A stretch of 64,000 nt of DNA from JAFEDN01 sp963795715. Lineage in GTDB: Bacteria; Pseudomonadota; Gammaproteobacteria; Coxiellales; Coxiellaceae. Both the position numbers and the translations under genes were made by a program. The notes below the pieces were generated by a model. That model searched no databases. It saw only the letters and a list, made by a program, of their open reading frames with translations, and was not told where the DNA came from. This document shows positions 35,875 through 44,796 of the stretch, one piece after another. Numbering within the stretch: the first letter of the stretch is position 1; each line of letters starts with the position of its first letter. The stretch is taken from assembly GCA_963795715.1 (NCBI GenBank), contig CAWCIY010000002.1, positions 1,612,001-1,676,000 on the forward strand, read 5' to 3'.

Positions 35875-36769
35875 GTGAGTAATTGGGAATGGGAAATTTT
35901 TAAATACTATATTAACGGAGAACATTGTAGTATATCTCAAAGTAACTGCTTGTCCTCACCAATTGAAAGTCTTGTTATAAAAAGAGACAAGAACCTTGAT
36001 CTTATTATAGAGACTAAGTGTAAGCCGGGTGTTGAGAAAATTTCAGTTTCATATCCGCCAGGAACTGTTTGTCAAAGTATAGATAACGCTGTACTTAAAA
36101 ATTTATCAGGAAATTTAATAAATATTTCTGGTATTATCATGAGCGGATGGAAAACAGACACAGTGTTACATGAATACGCCTCAATTCATAAAATTTTCTC
36201 TCAAATAAAAAAAGAATCTGAAGGAGAATATTTGATTGAATGGCTAGTCAATGTTGATAACAAGTATTATATGTGGCCAGATTTGATAGATGAAGAAGTT
36301 GAATCTACGCATAGAAGGATTTTTAGTAAAGATAAAATTGCTTTAACTTTAGAGACTAGGAAGAAAAGTCGGGGTGGGTATCGAGGTTGTGTTAATTTTT
36401 CAGTAGATGGTTATGAATTATATTTAGGCGTATGTAAAGACATAGAGCTTGAAGAACAAAAAATGCCTGGATTTATTTTGTATAAACTTAAATCAAGCTC
36501 CTCAAGAAATAATTACAAAGAGATTTTTAGCAGCACTAGAAATTATTCTTAGCGACTTAGAAAAACAAGCGTGGTCTTCAAGGAATCGACAAGCTCATGG
36601 GGATGAACCTAAAAATGGGGATTACACAGAGCTGCTTAAAAAAACGAAAATACTGCAAGTATTATGTAATAGAATGATATTGAGTATAACTAAAGCTAAT
36701 TCGTGTTATTTTGATTATTACAGCATAGATCATCCTATTAGAAATTTACAAGAGCCTATTGCTTCATAA
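35875..36769 (+). pseudogene. HEPN-like (RNxxxH) protein with a frameshift
   Basis: Two frames make one protein of about 298 residues. The first starts at a GTG (35875, GGAGG site) and holds a beta-rich N-domain (YLIEWLVNVDNKYYMWPDL). The second (end 36769) holds a helical domain with SSRNRQAHGDEP, fitting the HEPN ribonuclease motif, followed by YTELLKKTKILQVLCNRMIL. The break sits at an A6 run (36458-36463): removing one A gives an uninterrupted EEQKCLDLFCINLNQAPQE. The layout resembles ApeA-type abortive infection proteins. The family assignment is tentative. Confidence 0.6.
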
Positions 36770-36834
36770 GCAATGAAAGCTTTAGAAGATCGACAATTTT
36801 TTTAAAATTCCAACAGAAAACTTGAAAAAAAATT

Positions 36835-37719
36835 TCATTCCACTAAATTGACAGCAAATTGCGCTATAAGCATGCGTAATTGGTTATTGTGAATCAGCGA
36901 ATTGGCGAGAGGCGCGGTAGTTTTCCTGACGGTTTCTTCTCCGCCCTCGCCCATCGGGTAAATGGCGTCGGCGATTACTCGGAGGGGGATTTTAGTTCCG
37001 GTTTCTAGTTCCCACAGTCTTAAATCGAGGTAAGGGAGTACGCCGAAGCGTACCCAATCGTAATAATCTTGTTGGCGGTTGGTTTTGGATAAATTTTCGG
37101 TTTTAGATTCGGCGCGGCGGACGGCGAGGTATTGCTTGAAATTTTCTATCAAGACCTTATCCGGGAAATTAAGATCAACAGCAACGCTGTCTATGCCTCT
37201 AAAGCCAAAACCGTTTTCATCTTTAGCTTCGGCAGTTGCTGAATGATTAAGGGGTTGACCAATCCACGATTCATATTTGTAAGGACGAAGGTCAGGTGGG
37301 TCGGGATCGAATTGCTGGTTTGCCCAATGGGTAACGTAAGCTAGTTTTTTAGGGTCAATGCCTCTTCTCACATAATCAAATTCTTCTAAAGTCATCGGAT
37401 GAACTGCTGGAATTTGGTTGTAATCTTTGCAAATGCTTTCGGCATCGGGAAAATAAAAAAGCATAGATAGCTTGCCTTTGCCCTCGCCTTTTATGTCGAA
37501 TATTGGCGTTTCACGTAGGGCGGTGAATGCTTCGGTTAGAGTGGCTTTCAGGGTTTCTTGATGGTTGGGTTCAACTTCAGTGATGAGCCATTCCATCAGT
37601 TGATTGCGAATGGAAAATTGTTCGCACCACCCGGCGGTAGTCAGTTTTTTGGCGGCTTTGTATTTATCTAATCGAAACCACTGCGGCAGTTCGGAAATAT
37701 TTTTAATTCGTGAAGTCAT
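36835..37719 (-). CDS. DUF6387 family protein
   Basis: A 294-residue protein starting MTSRIKNISELPQWFRLDKY, as in the DUF6387 family that often follows P4-type integrases. No catalytic motif recognised. The start overlaps the integrase stop by 4 nt (ATGA), so it was translationally coupled to the integrase. Function unknown. Confidence 0.75.
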   Translation of the reverse strand: MTSRIKNISELPQWFRLDKYKAAKKLTTAGWCEQFSIRNQLMEWLITEVEPNHQETLKATLTEAFTALRETPIFDIKGEGKGKLSMLFYFPDAESICKDYNQIPAVHPMTLEEFDYVRRGIDPKKLAYVTHWANQQFDPDPPDLRPYKYESWIGQPLNHSATAEAKDENGFGFRGIDSVAVDLNFPDKVLIENFKQYLAVRRAESKTENLSKTNRQQDYYDWVRFGVLPYLDLRLWELETGTKIPLRVIADAIYPMGEGGEETVRKTTAPLANSLIHNNQLRMLIAQFAVNLVE

Positions 37720-38677
37720 GCGTATTCCCGTATCGGTATATTGTTATGCAAGCTGGCTAAGCTATCTAAGTAATCCGCCCAATGCTGCATCATCTTTCTG
37801 CGCTCCGGTAAATATTCCGCATAATTGTAAGCAGCACGAATGCTGTCGCGCTCGGCATGGGAAAGCTGCCGCTCAATAGCATCGCGGTTCCAGCCTTGCT
37901 CATTTAACAATGTAGACGCCATGCTTCTGAATCCATGCCCCGTCATTTCATCCTTAGCATAACCTAAGCGCCTCAATGCACCTAACACGTATTTTCAGAC
38001 ATAAGACGGTTTGGTGAACGCAGGCTGGGAAAAACAAATTTACCCTCACCCGTAAGAGCTTGTATCTCGCGCAAAATTGCAATGGCCTGATTAGACAACG
38101 GTACAATGTGGACGATTCGCATTTTCATTTTATGGGCAGAAACTTTCCATTCAGCCGCTTCAAAATTAAATTCAGACCACTCGGCCTTGCGTAATTCACC
38201 TGCGCGAACAAAAGTTAACGGAGCTAATTGTAATGCACAGCGAGTGATGAAATTTCCAGTGTAGCCTTTGATCGCACGCAACAAACCACCGATGGCTTTT
38301 GGGTCGGTAATGGAAGTATGGTGACGTTTTTTTACCGGTGGTATTGCTCCACGCAAATCCGCTGAAACATCTCGGTCGGCGCGGCCAGTGGTAATTGAAT
38401 ATCGAAAAATCTTCCCACAATACTGGCATAGCCGATGAGCGGTTTCTACAGCGCCGCGATTTTCAACTCGGCGCAAAACAATGAGTAATTCAGGAGCGGT
38501 GATTTCATTAATGGGACGCTGCCCTAACCATGGAAAAATGTCTGTTTCCAACCGGTGAAGAATCTTTGCTCCATGATCCGACGTCCATTTAGAATTAAAC
38601 TTGATATGCCATTCCCGTGCAATCGTCTCAAAGCTGCTTTCAGAAATCTGTTTCCGGGCGCGTTTCTTAACCAGTAA
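37716..38677 (-). pseudogene. P4-type tyrosine integrase, N-terminally truncated and frameshifted
   Basis: Readable from about 38677 (KKRARKQISESSFETIAREW) through the core-binding domain to the catalytic domain. Residues seen: Arg in FVRAGELRKAEW, HGFRS (HxxR), LSHAERDSIRAAYNYAEY (His and nucleophile Tyr). The frame breaks at about 37985-37990 between MSENT and VLGALRRLGY, consistent with a one-base deletion. A stop at 38678-38680 and the tRNA 43 bp further on leave no room for the DUF4102 N-domain (about 90 residues), which is lost. Inactive. Confidence 0.85.
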
Positions 38678-38722
38678 TTACAAGCACTTCAAGACTACCT
38701 TGGAATCTATTGGAAGGAAAAA

Positions 38723-38799
38723 TGGCGGAGCGGACGGGACTCGAACCCGCGACCCCCGGCGTGACAGGCCGGTATTCTAACCAGCTGAACTACCGCTCC
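38723..38799 (-). tRNA. tRNA-Asp (anticodon GTC)
   Basis: Acceptor GGAGCGG / CCGCTCC with discriminator G and an encoded CCA, anticodon loop CTGTCAC, and T-arm GTTCGAGTC. Its 3' end is the integration site of the island: 14 bp are repeated at 22124-22137. The encoded CCA may come from the element, since the copy at 22124 lacks it. Confidence 0.96.
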
Positions 38800-38821
38800 A
38801 AACTTAAAATACTTCTAAAAA

Positions 38822-38894
38822 TGGGTGCTGAGGGGATCGAACCCCCGACATTCGCCTTGTAAGGGCGACGCTCTACCAGCTGAGCTAAGCACCC
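38822..38894 (-). tRNA. tRNA-Val (anticodon TAC)
   Basis: Acceptor GGGTGCT / AGCACCC with discriminator A, anticodon loop CTTACAA, and T-arm GTTCGATCC. 22 bp from tRNA-Asp and 6 bp from the hupB stop, so hupB and the two tRNAs are probably one transcript. Confidence 0.96.
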
Positions 38895-38900
38895 AAATAT

Positions 38901-39176
38901 CTAAACATTCACCGCGTCTTTGAGTTTTTTCCCAACTTTAAACTTAACCACTTTACTAGCGGCAATCTGCATGGTTTTACCGGTTTGGGGATGGCGACCT
39001 GTGCGAGCAGCTCTACTACCCACTTTGAAGCTACCAAAACCTACTAAAATAATTTCATCACCCGATTTCATCGCATGAGTAATTTCTTCGATTACTGCTT
39101 CTAAGGCATTGTTAGCATCTAGCTTACTTAATCCGGTTCTTCCAGAAATTCGATCTACTAATTCATTTTTGTTCAT
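38901..39176 (-). CDS. hupB: DNA-binding protein HU (beta-type)
   Basis: A 91-residue HU: MNKNELVDRISGRTGL start, IILVGFGSFKVGSRAARTGRHPQTGK DNA-binding arm and a Lys-rich end KFKVGKKLKDAVN. Nucleoid-associated, non-specific DNA bending. It has its own consensus promoter at 39262-39291. Followed by tRNA-Val and tRNA-Asp; in many gammaproteobacteria ppiD comes next. Confidence 0.97.
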   Translation of the reverse strand: MNKNELVDRISGRTGLSKLDANNALEAVIEEITHAMKSGDEIILVGFGSFKVGSRAARTGRHPQTGKTMQIAASKVVKFKVGKKLKDAVNV

Positions 39177-39261
39177 AAATAATCCTCAAAAAAATGTGCA
39201 ATCCTTTGTGTAAGTTAGCCTCTCATGGCTGTTTCAAGGCACTAGTCGCGCCGTGTGTGCC

Positions 39262-39291
39262 TTTATACCAAGCCCTAAACCATACTGTCAA
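39262..39291 (-). promoter_or_regulatory. Sigma70 promoter of hupB
   Basis: On the minus strand, TTGACA (39286-39291), an 18-nt spacer and TATAAA (39262-39267), about 85 bp before the hupB ATG. The leader contains a TGCC-TTGAAACA stretch; no other regulatory site recognised. Confidence 0.7.
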
Positions 39292-39300
39292 TAGCTCTTA

Positions 39301-39460
39301 GCAATTCCGCTAAGCGGAAATTGCTTCCTGGTTCAGCATTCCGCTAAGCGGACTGCTTCCTGGTTCTGATCCTGAATCCTGGCAAAGCCAGGATTCAGGA
39401 ATGAAGGGGGGGATCGCTCCGCTCTTCTCCCCCTTGCGATCCCCCATCGGGTAAGGTTTT
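39301..39460. repeat. Modular hairpin repeat, A duplicated + B + C
   Basis: GCAATTCCGCT-AAGCGGAAATTGCTTCCTGGTT is followed at once by a second, shorter A copy (GCATTCCGCTAAGCGGACTGC), then module B (TCCTGAATCCT-GGCAAAGCC-AGGATTCAGGA) and a full module C ending GGTAAGGTTTT. It ends 5 bp before the tldD stop, between the convergent-side ends of tldD and the hupB promoter. Confidence 0.8.
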
Positions 39461-39465
39461 GGTAT

Positions 39466-40908
39466 TTAATAGCCACCTACAGTTAAAGAATCAATTTTGA
39501 GCGTAGGTTGCCCGACGCCCACTGCCACTGTTTGGCCGTCTTTTCCGCAAGAACCAATGCCTGAATCCAGTTTTAAATCATTACCTACCATAGATACATT
39601 GCTTAACACAGTAGGTCCGTCGCCGATCAGGGTGGCCCCTCTGACCGGACTGGTAATTTTACCATTTTCAATTAAATAGGCTTCACTGGCGGTAAACACA
39701 AATTTACCAGAAGTTGGATCGACCTGGCCTCCGGCGAAATCCACCGCATAAATCCCTCTGTTGACGCTGGCGATAATTTCTTGAGGATCGCTTTCTCCAG
39801 GCAACATGTAAGTATTGGTCATTCTCGGTATCGGTAAATGAGCATAAGATTCTCGACGGCCATTGCCGGTAGGCTGCATTTTCATTAATCGGGCGTTGTG
39901 CCGATCTTGAATATAATTTTTTAAAATGCCTTTTTCGATTAAGACGGTATTTTGTGAGGGCACTCCTTCGTCGTCTATGGTAATTGAACCGCGTCGGCCC
40001 GGAATAGTGCCATCGTCTACAATAGTGCATAAAGGTGAAACCACCCGTTGCCCCAGCCGTCCTGAAAAAATAGAACTGCCTTTGCGATTATAGTCGGCTT
40101 CTAGACCATGACCGATTGCTTCATGAAGCAGAACCGCCGGCCAACCCGGACCTAACACCACTGGCATGGTCCCTGCGGGAGCGTCTACTGCGGTTAAATT
40201 CAGTAATGCTTGCTTGACTGCTCTTTCAGCATATTCCATCCCTAATTTACCCGAAGTAAAAATTTCATAGCCGCTACGTCCTCCTCCCCCAAACTGCCCT
40301 TTTTCTCTACGTCCCCCTTGCTCGGCAATTACTTTAACCCACAGGCTCACTAAAGGCCGCACATCTGCAGCCAATACTCCTTCGGTGTTGATTAGCAACA
40401 CAATGTTATAGCTTGCAGAAAGCGATACCATTACCTGCTGAATTCTAGGATCTAAGCCACGCGCTTTGACGTCTATTTGATGCAGCAAACTGATTTTGTC
40501 ATTTTCGGAAAGAGAATCTAAGGGATTGATGGGAGGGTACAAATGTTTAATGGAAGTTTGTTGATGAACCTGCACCAAACCCTTGCCCCCACTTTTAGCA
40601 ATGCTGCGGGCGGTTTGGGCGGCCTGTTTTAATGTGGTCAAGGCAATCTCATCGGCGTAAGCAAAGCCGGTTTTTTCACCACTGATCACTCTCAGACCAA
40701 AACCGCGGTCAATACTAAAATCACCGCCTTTGACAATGCCATCTTCCAGCAGCCAGCTTTCTCCTCTGGCTACTTGCAGGTAAATATCGGCGCTGTCAAC
40801 GGACCGAGTCATTGCCCTGCCTAGAATCTCTTCCAAATGACTGGGTTGTATATCGGCTGGCATCAGCAAGGATTGGGTAGCAAAATCTAAAGATTCATCG
40901 TAATTCAT
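39466..40908 (-). CDS. tldD: Metalloprotease TldD
   Basis: A 480-residue protein of the TldD/PmbA family. The zinc motif HEAIGH is visible at LLHEAIGHGLEADYNRKGSS (about 256). The N-domain has RGESWLLEDGIVKGG, the C-domain ENGKITSPVRGATLIGDG. With TldE it degrades unfolded peptides and processes microcin-type substrates. It follows mreD in the same direction, as in several relatives. Confidence 0.96.
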   Translation of the reverse strand: MNYDESLDFATQSLLMPADIQPSHLEEILGRAMTRSVDSADIYLQVARGESWLLEDGIVKGGDFSIDRGFGLRVISGEKTGFAYADEIALTTLKQAAQTARSIAKSGGKGLVQVHQQTSIKHLYPPINPLDSLSENDKISLLHQIDVKARGLDPRIQQVMVSLSASYNIVLLINTEGVLAADVRPLVSLWVKVIAEQGGRREKGQFGGGGRSGYEIFTSGKLGMEYAERAVKQALLNLTAVDAPAGTMPVVLGPGWPAVLLHEAIGHGLEADYNRKGSSIFSGRLGQRVVSPLCTIVDDGTIPGRRGSITIDDEGVPSQNTVLIEKGILKNYIQDRHNARLMKMQPTGNGRRESYAHLPIPRMTNTYMLPGESDPQEIIASVNRGIYAVDFAGGQVDPTSGKFVFTASEAYLIENGKITSPVRGATLIGDGPTVLSNVSMVGNDLKLDSGIGSCGKDGQTVAVGVGQPTLKIDSLTVGGY

Positions 40909-40917
40909 AGTATTTCC

Positions 40918-41403
40918 TTAACCTAAATCTGCAACCCGTAGTTTAATTTGATATATGTATAGAAGACCCGATAACCAAGGCCAAACCACTGCAGTGGTTA
41001 GAGCGGGCAACCAAAACAGCCAGTTAACTACGGTTTGTTGGAAAACGATTAACATACAACGTTCGACAATCAGATTAAACAACATGAGTAAAAAAATGGT
41101 GGCAGTCTGTTGAAACACCGGCATGGATGCTAACCAATGCTGGAACTTAAGCACTAAGAACGCTGTTAAACAAAATACGAGCGCCTGCTCTCCCAAGATA
41201 GTGCCGGTGAGTAAATCCATAAATAGACCCACAAACCAAGCCATAACGATGCCCACCCGATGAGCGGCAGTCATTAACCAAAAAATCATAATGGCCAATA
41301 CCCAGTTTGGCCTAAGCCAAATCGCCCATTCAGGCACAGGAACAATCGTCAAAATGAGTCCAATCAATAAAGTAATCCAAATGACGACGTAGTCTTTGCT
41401 CAT
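40918..41403 (-). CDS. mreD: Rod shape-determining protein MreD
   Basis: A 161-residue membrane protein with about five hydrophobic segments and the MreD segment LRPNWVLAIMIFWLM and GIVMAWFVGLFMDLLTGTILGEQAL. ATG at 41403 was chosen (MSKDYVVIW); the longer frame lies inside mreC. With MreC it links the MreB filament to cell-wall synthases. 8 nt from mreC. Confidence 0.93.
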   Translation of the reverse strand: MSKDYVVIWITLLIGLILTIVPVPEWAIWLRPNWVLAIMIFWLMTAAHRVGIVMAWFVGLFMDLLTGTILGEQALVFCLTAFLVLKFQHWLASMPVFQQTATIFLLMLFNLIVERCMLIVFQQTVVNWLFWLPALTTAVVWPWLSGLLYIYQIKLRVADLG

Positions 41404-41411
41404 GCTACCGT

Positions 41412-42314
41412 TCAATTTTTTTTCTCCGCCATCGCTTCTTTTAATTGCTGTTGCACTGCTTGATCGTAAGTCGCTTGTTCCGGCCAAGCTAACAGAACTT
41501 GTTCACTTTTATCGATATGAGCCGCCGGAATAAGAAAAATAGTAGCGAAACGATCTCCTGCTTCTAAAGTAGATTTTGCAACGACTCCAACTGGATAGCC
41601 TACCGGGAACCGCAGGCCCATGCCTGAGGCCACATAAAGATCACCCTCTTGAATATCGCTGTTGTCTGGTACATTAATAAGCCGTAATTGACCGGAACTG
41701 CCGCTGCCGATCGCAATGGCTCTAGCGCCAGTACGATAATTCTGCACCGGGACCGAACTTTGAATATCCGTTACTAATAACACCCGGCTGGTGAGTGGTC
41801 CAACGCTCACGATTTGTCCTAATACTCCATAAGCATCTAGGACTGGTTGGCCAATATACAGATGGTCAGAGGAGCCTCGGTCGATAATCACCTGCTGAGT
41901 CGCTGGGTTTAACGCCACCGCTAGTAATTGGCCTACAATGACTTTGCCGGTTGCTTGGGCCCGTGATTGCAATAATTGCCGAAGCTGAGCGTTTTCACGT
42001 TCTAACGCCAATAATTTTTGCAGCTTAGACTCCATTAGCAATTGCTGTGCCTGTAACCGGGCATTGTCGTTTAATAGCTGATGCTGCAGTTTCAATTTTG
42101 CGGTTAACCAATGGATCATTTTTATGGGTTCATCTACCAAAACTTGGACCGGCACAGCTACCGTAGACAACTTGGCGTGCCAGTTTTGGAAAGAAGTATA
42201 ACGGTGATCAAAAAACATAATAGCGATCGCAAGCAATGCAAGCACTACTGCTTTCGGTGCTGAAGCGGGGTTTCTTTTAAAAATGCGCTTGATGGCTTCA
42301 TTCTCCGTAAACAT
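41412..42314 (-). CDS. mreC: Rod shape-determining protein MreC
   Basis: A 300-residue protein with one N-terminal membrane helix (about 22-40), a coiled coil (about 68-115; LLMESKLQKLLALERENAQLRQLL) and the two beta barrels (GSSDHLYIGQPVLDAYGVLGQI, VTDIQSSVPVQ, YPVGVVAK). Periplasmic scaffold of the elongasome. A Gln-rich C-terminal tail follows. Confidence 0.95.
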   Translation of the reverse strand: MFTENEAIKRIFKRNPASAPKAVVLALLAIAIMFFDHRYTSFQNWHAKLSTVAVPVQVLVDEPIKMIHWLTAKLKLQHQLLNDNARLQAQQLLMESKLQKLLALERENAQLRQLLQSRAQATGKVIVGQLLAVALNPATQQVIIDRGSSDHLYIGQPVLDAYGVLGQIVSVGPLTSRVLLVTDIQSSVPVQNYRTGARAIAIGSGSSGQLRLINVPDNSDIQEGDLYVASGMGLRFPVGYPVGVVAKSTLEAGDRFATIFLIPAAHIDKSEQVLLAWPEQATYDQAVQQQLKEAMAEKKN

Positions 42315-42374
42315 TCACGGGGTAGAAGGAAACATTCACTTTTGCCCCGTATTATCGAATTATTATAGTACTCA

Positions 42375-43418
42375 CTATTCCTTAGACAAAATATCGTGGC
42401 GCATATTTTTCATCATATCCAATGCACGGCCGCCGCCACGCGCTACACAAGTCAGCGGATCTTCTGCAATAACCACTGGTAACCCGGTTTCTTCAATTAA
42501 GAGCCGGTCGATGTCTTTTAACAGAGCGCCGCCGCCGGTTAACACCAAGCCTCGTTCAGCGATATCAGCCGCCAGTTCAGGAGGCGCCTGCTCTAATGCA
42601 CCTCGGATAGCGCCGACTATGCCAGCCAAAGGCTCCTGCAGCGCTTCTAAAATTTCATTGCTGTTTAGAGTAAAGCTGCGTGGCACACCTTCTGCTAAGT
42701 TACGTCCACGTACCTCAAGTTCTCTCACTTCGCTGCTGGGGTAAGCAGTTCCAATTTCGTGTTTGATATGTTCTGCGGTGGTTTCTCCAATTAAACTACC
42801 GTAGTTACGCCGGACATAATTGATGATAGCTTCATCAAAGCGGTCCCCTCCTATCCGCACCGATTCGGCATACACCACTCCGTTTAAAGAGATGATAGCT
42901 ACCTCGGTAGTACCGCCACCGATGTCTATGATCATAGAGCCGCGGGCTTCTTCTACCGGCAAGCCTGCTCCCATGGCTGCCGCCATAGGTTCTTCGATTA
43001 AATAAACTTCTCGAGCGCCGGCTCCCAAAACAGATTCTTTGATCGCCCGTCTTTCCACTTGAGTTGAACCGCAGGGAACACAAACCAAAACCCGCGGACT
43101 GGGTCTGAACATTTTACCTTCATGAACTTTGCGAATAAAATGCTGCAGCATTTTCTCTGTGATTTGGAAATCTGCAATGACGCCATCTTTTAATGGCCGG
43201 ATAGCGTTAATATTACCTGGAGTCCTACCCAGCATCAGCTTGGCTTCCAGGCCCACTGCAACCACAATAGTTTGCGAAGAATAGTTGTCTTTCCGAAGAG
43301 CAACTACAGAGGGTTCTGCTAACACAATCCCTTTGTCTCTGACATAGATCAGAGTATTAGCCGTGCCCAAATCAATAGCGATATCGTCGGAAAAAAAACC
43401 GCGTAAAAATTTAAACAT
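42375..43418 (-). CDS. mreB: Rod shape-determining protein MreB
   Basis: A 347-residue actin homologue: DLGTANTLIYVRDKGIVL phosphate loop 1, IIDIGGGTTEVAIISL (about 163-178), VLTGGGALLKDID (about 291-303). Builds the cytoskeletal filament directing lateral wall growth. First gene of mreBCD-tldD; 60 bp to mreC. Confidence 0.98.
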   Translation of the reverse strand: MFKFLRGFFSDDIAIDLGTANTLIYVRDKGIVLAEPSVVALRKDNYSSQTIVVAVGLEAKLMLGRTPGNINAIRPLKDGVIADFQITEKMLQHFIRKVHEGKMFRPSPRVLVCVPCGSTQVERRAIKESVLGAGAREVYLIEEPMAAAMGAGLPVEEARGSMIIDIGGGTTEVAIISLNGVVYAESVRIGGDRFDEAIINYVRRNYGSLIGETTAEHIKHEIGTAYPSSEVRELEVRGRNLAEGVPRSFTLNSNEILEALQEPLAGIVGAIRGALEQAPPELAADIAERGLVLTGGGALLKDIDRLLIEETGLPVVIAEDPLTCVARGGGRALDMMKNMRHDILSKE

Positions 43419-43451
43419 ATTGAGTTCTCGCGAGGTGTTCTTAAGAGTAGA

Positions 43452-43973
43452 TTATTCTATCTTAAATTTTAATTCATTTAAAGGACCTTCCCTAGATGTT
43501 GACGAATTTTTGACTCGCCAATAATACCATAAACTCACAACACCCAGCAATTTAATTATGGTCATTAAACCGAATTCCAGCCAGCTAAAATGATGCGCCA
43601 TTTTTAAAAATACATAGGTATCTATGGGCGCACTTAAACTGGCGGAATACAACAATCTTTGGCTGAGGGGCTTGCCGGTAAAAGTAAATATCAGCCAATC
43701 GATCATTTCACCGATCGCAAAAGCCGCTACACTGGCGTTTGCCACTATAGGATCAGCTAACCAAAAACTAATCAAAGCCCCCACTACCATCGCCAGAATG
43801 ACCTTGTGGCCGATTTCACGTTGGGCAAAATCTCGGACTAGATAGATGCTGCCTACCAAAAAATCAGCCAGGGAGATTTCATTTGAACCAAAATGTACAG
43901 AAGGCAGGTAAGAAAAACAAACATTGATAAGGACTATCAAACCAATATAGCTGATGACCGATATATATCGCAT
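43452..43973 (-). CDS. VUT-family (YhhQ-like) transporter
   Basis: A 173-residue membrane protein with about five segments and the VUT features LADFLVGSIYLVRDFAQREIGHK and SVAAFAIGEMIDWLIFTF, SAPIDTYVFLK. Members import queuosine precursors (preQ0/preQ1); substrate not certain. The ATG at 43973 (MRYISVISYIG) was taken over an upstream GTG that would add 11 residues; neither has a strong binding site. It is followed by the short mreB leader in the same direction. Confidence 0.8.
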   Translation of the reverse strand: MRYISVISYIGLIVLINVCFSYLPSVHFGSNEISLADFLVGSIYLVRDFAQREIGHKVILAMVVGALISFWLADPIVANASVAAFAIGEMIDWLIFTFTGKPLSQRLLYSASLSAPIDTYVFLKMAHHFSWLEFGLMTIIKLLGVVSLWYYWRVKNSSTSREGPLNELKFKIE

Positions 43974-44029
43974 GCTCTTATTGTAAAGTTTTTTGGTAGA
44001 TAGCACAATGTAAGAGTGTAACCCTGCGC

Positions 44030-44185
44030 GATGGGGGTTTGAAGGGGGAGGAGAGCGGAGCGACCTTCCCCTTCATTCCTGCGTTCAAGCTTTGCTTGAA
44101 TGCAGGATAAGAATCAGGAAGCAATTTCCGCGTCAGCGGAATTGCTGAACAAAAACAGCAATTCTGCCCTTGGGCGGGAATTGCT
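44030..44185. repeat. Modular hairpin repeat, inverted, with extra A module
   Basis: Reads as C'-B'-A' relative to other copies: GCGATGGGGGTTTGAAGGGGGA, then TCCTGCGTTCAAGC-TTT-GCTTGAATGCAGGA, AATCAGGAAGCAATTTCCGCGTCAGCGGAATTGC. It is followed by a second A hairpin (GCAATTCTGCCC-TTG-GGCGGGAATTGC). Lies just before the wrbA ribosome binding site. The inner stem GAACGCAGG.. differs from other copies but pairs. Confidence 0.75.
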
Positions 44186-44205
44186 ATATAAGAAGGAGTG
44201 AACCA

Positions 44206-44796
44206 ATGGCCTATGTTTTAGTCCTGTATTACAGTCGTACCGGCGCCACTGCACAAATGGCCAAAGAAGTGGCGCGAGGTATTGATCAAATCCAGGGGAT
44301 AGAGGCGCGAATCAGAACTGTCCCGGCAATTTCTCCTACCATCGAAGCCAGCGAAGACCCTATCCCTGCTTCAGGGCCACCGTATGTCACCTTAGATGAT
44401 TTAGCCAACTGCTCAGGCTTGGCCTTGGGCAGTCCTACCCGTTTCGGCAATATGGCGGCGCCGCTTAAATATTTTTTGGATAGTACCGGAAGCTTGTGGC
44501 AATCCGGAGCCCTTATCGGAAAACCCGCCGGATGCTTTACTTCAACTGCCAGTCTGCATGGTGGTCAAGAAACCACATTGCTCAGTATGATGTTACCGTT
44601 GCTGCATCATGGCATGATCATCATGGGAGTTCCCTACAGTGAAACCTCTTTATTTACCACCACTAGCGGCGGAACCCCCTATGGGCCCAGCCATATGGCT
44701 GGCGCCGACAGTAAACTTCCTGTAACCGAGAGCGAGTACTTAATCTGCCGTGCTTTAGGAAAACGTTTAGCTCAAACCGTGTTGAAATTGCTATGA
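44206..44796 (+). CDS. wrbA: NAD(P)H:quinone oxidoreductase WrbA
   Basis: A 196-residue flavodoxin-fold enzyme: LVLYYSRTGATAQMAKEVARG FMN loop, GSPTRFGNMAAPLKYFLDSTG, KPAGCFTSTASLHGGQETT, and PYGPSHMAG. Two-electron reduction of quinones, FMN bound, cytoplasmic. The ATG at 44206 (MAYVLVLYYS) is preceded by AAGGAG. The stop overlaps the yihY start (ATGA). Confidence 0.95.
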   Translation: MAYVLVLYYSRTGATAQMAKEVARGIDQIQGIEARIRTVPAISPTIEASEDPIPASGPPYVTLDDLANCSGLALGSPTRFGNMAAPLKYFLDSTGSLWQSGALIGKPAGCFTSTASLHGGQETTLLSMMLPLLHHGMIIMGVPYSETSLFTTTSGGTPYGPSHMAGADSKLPVTESEYLICRALGKRLAQTVLKLL

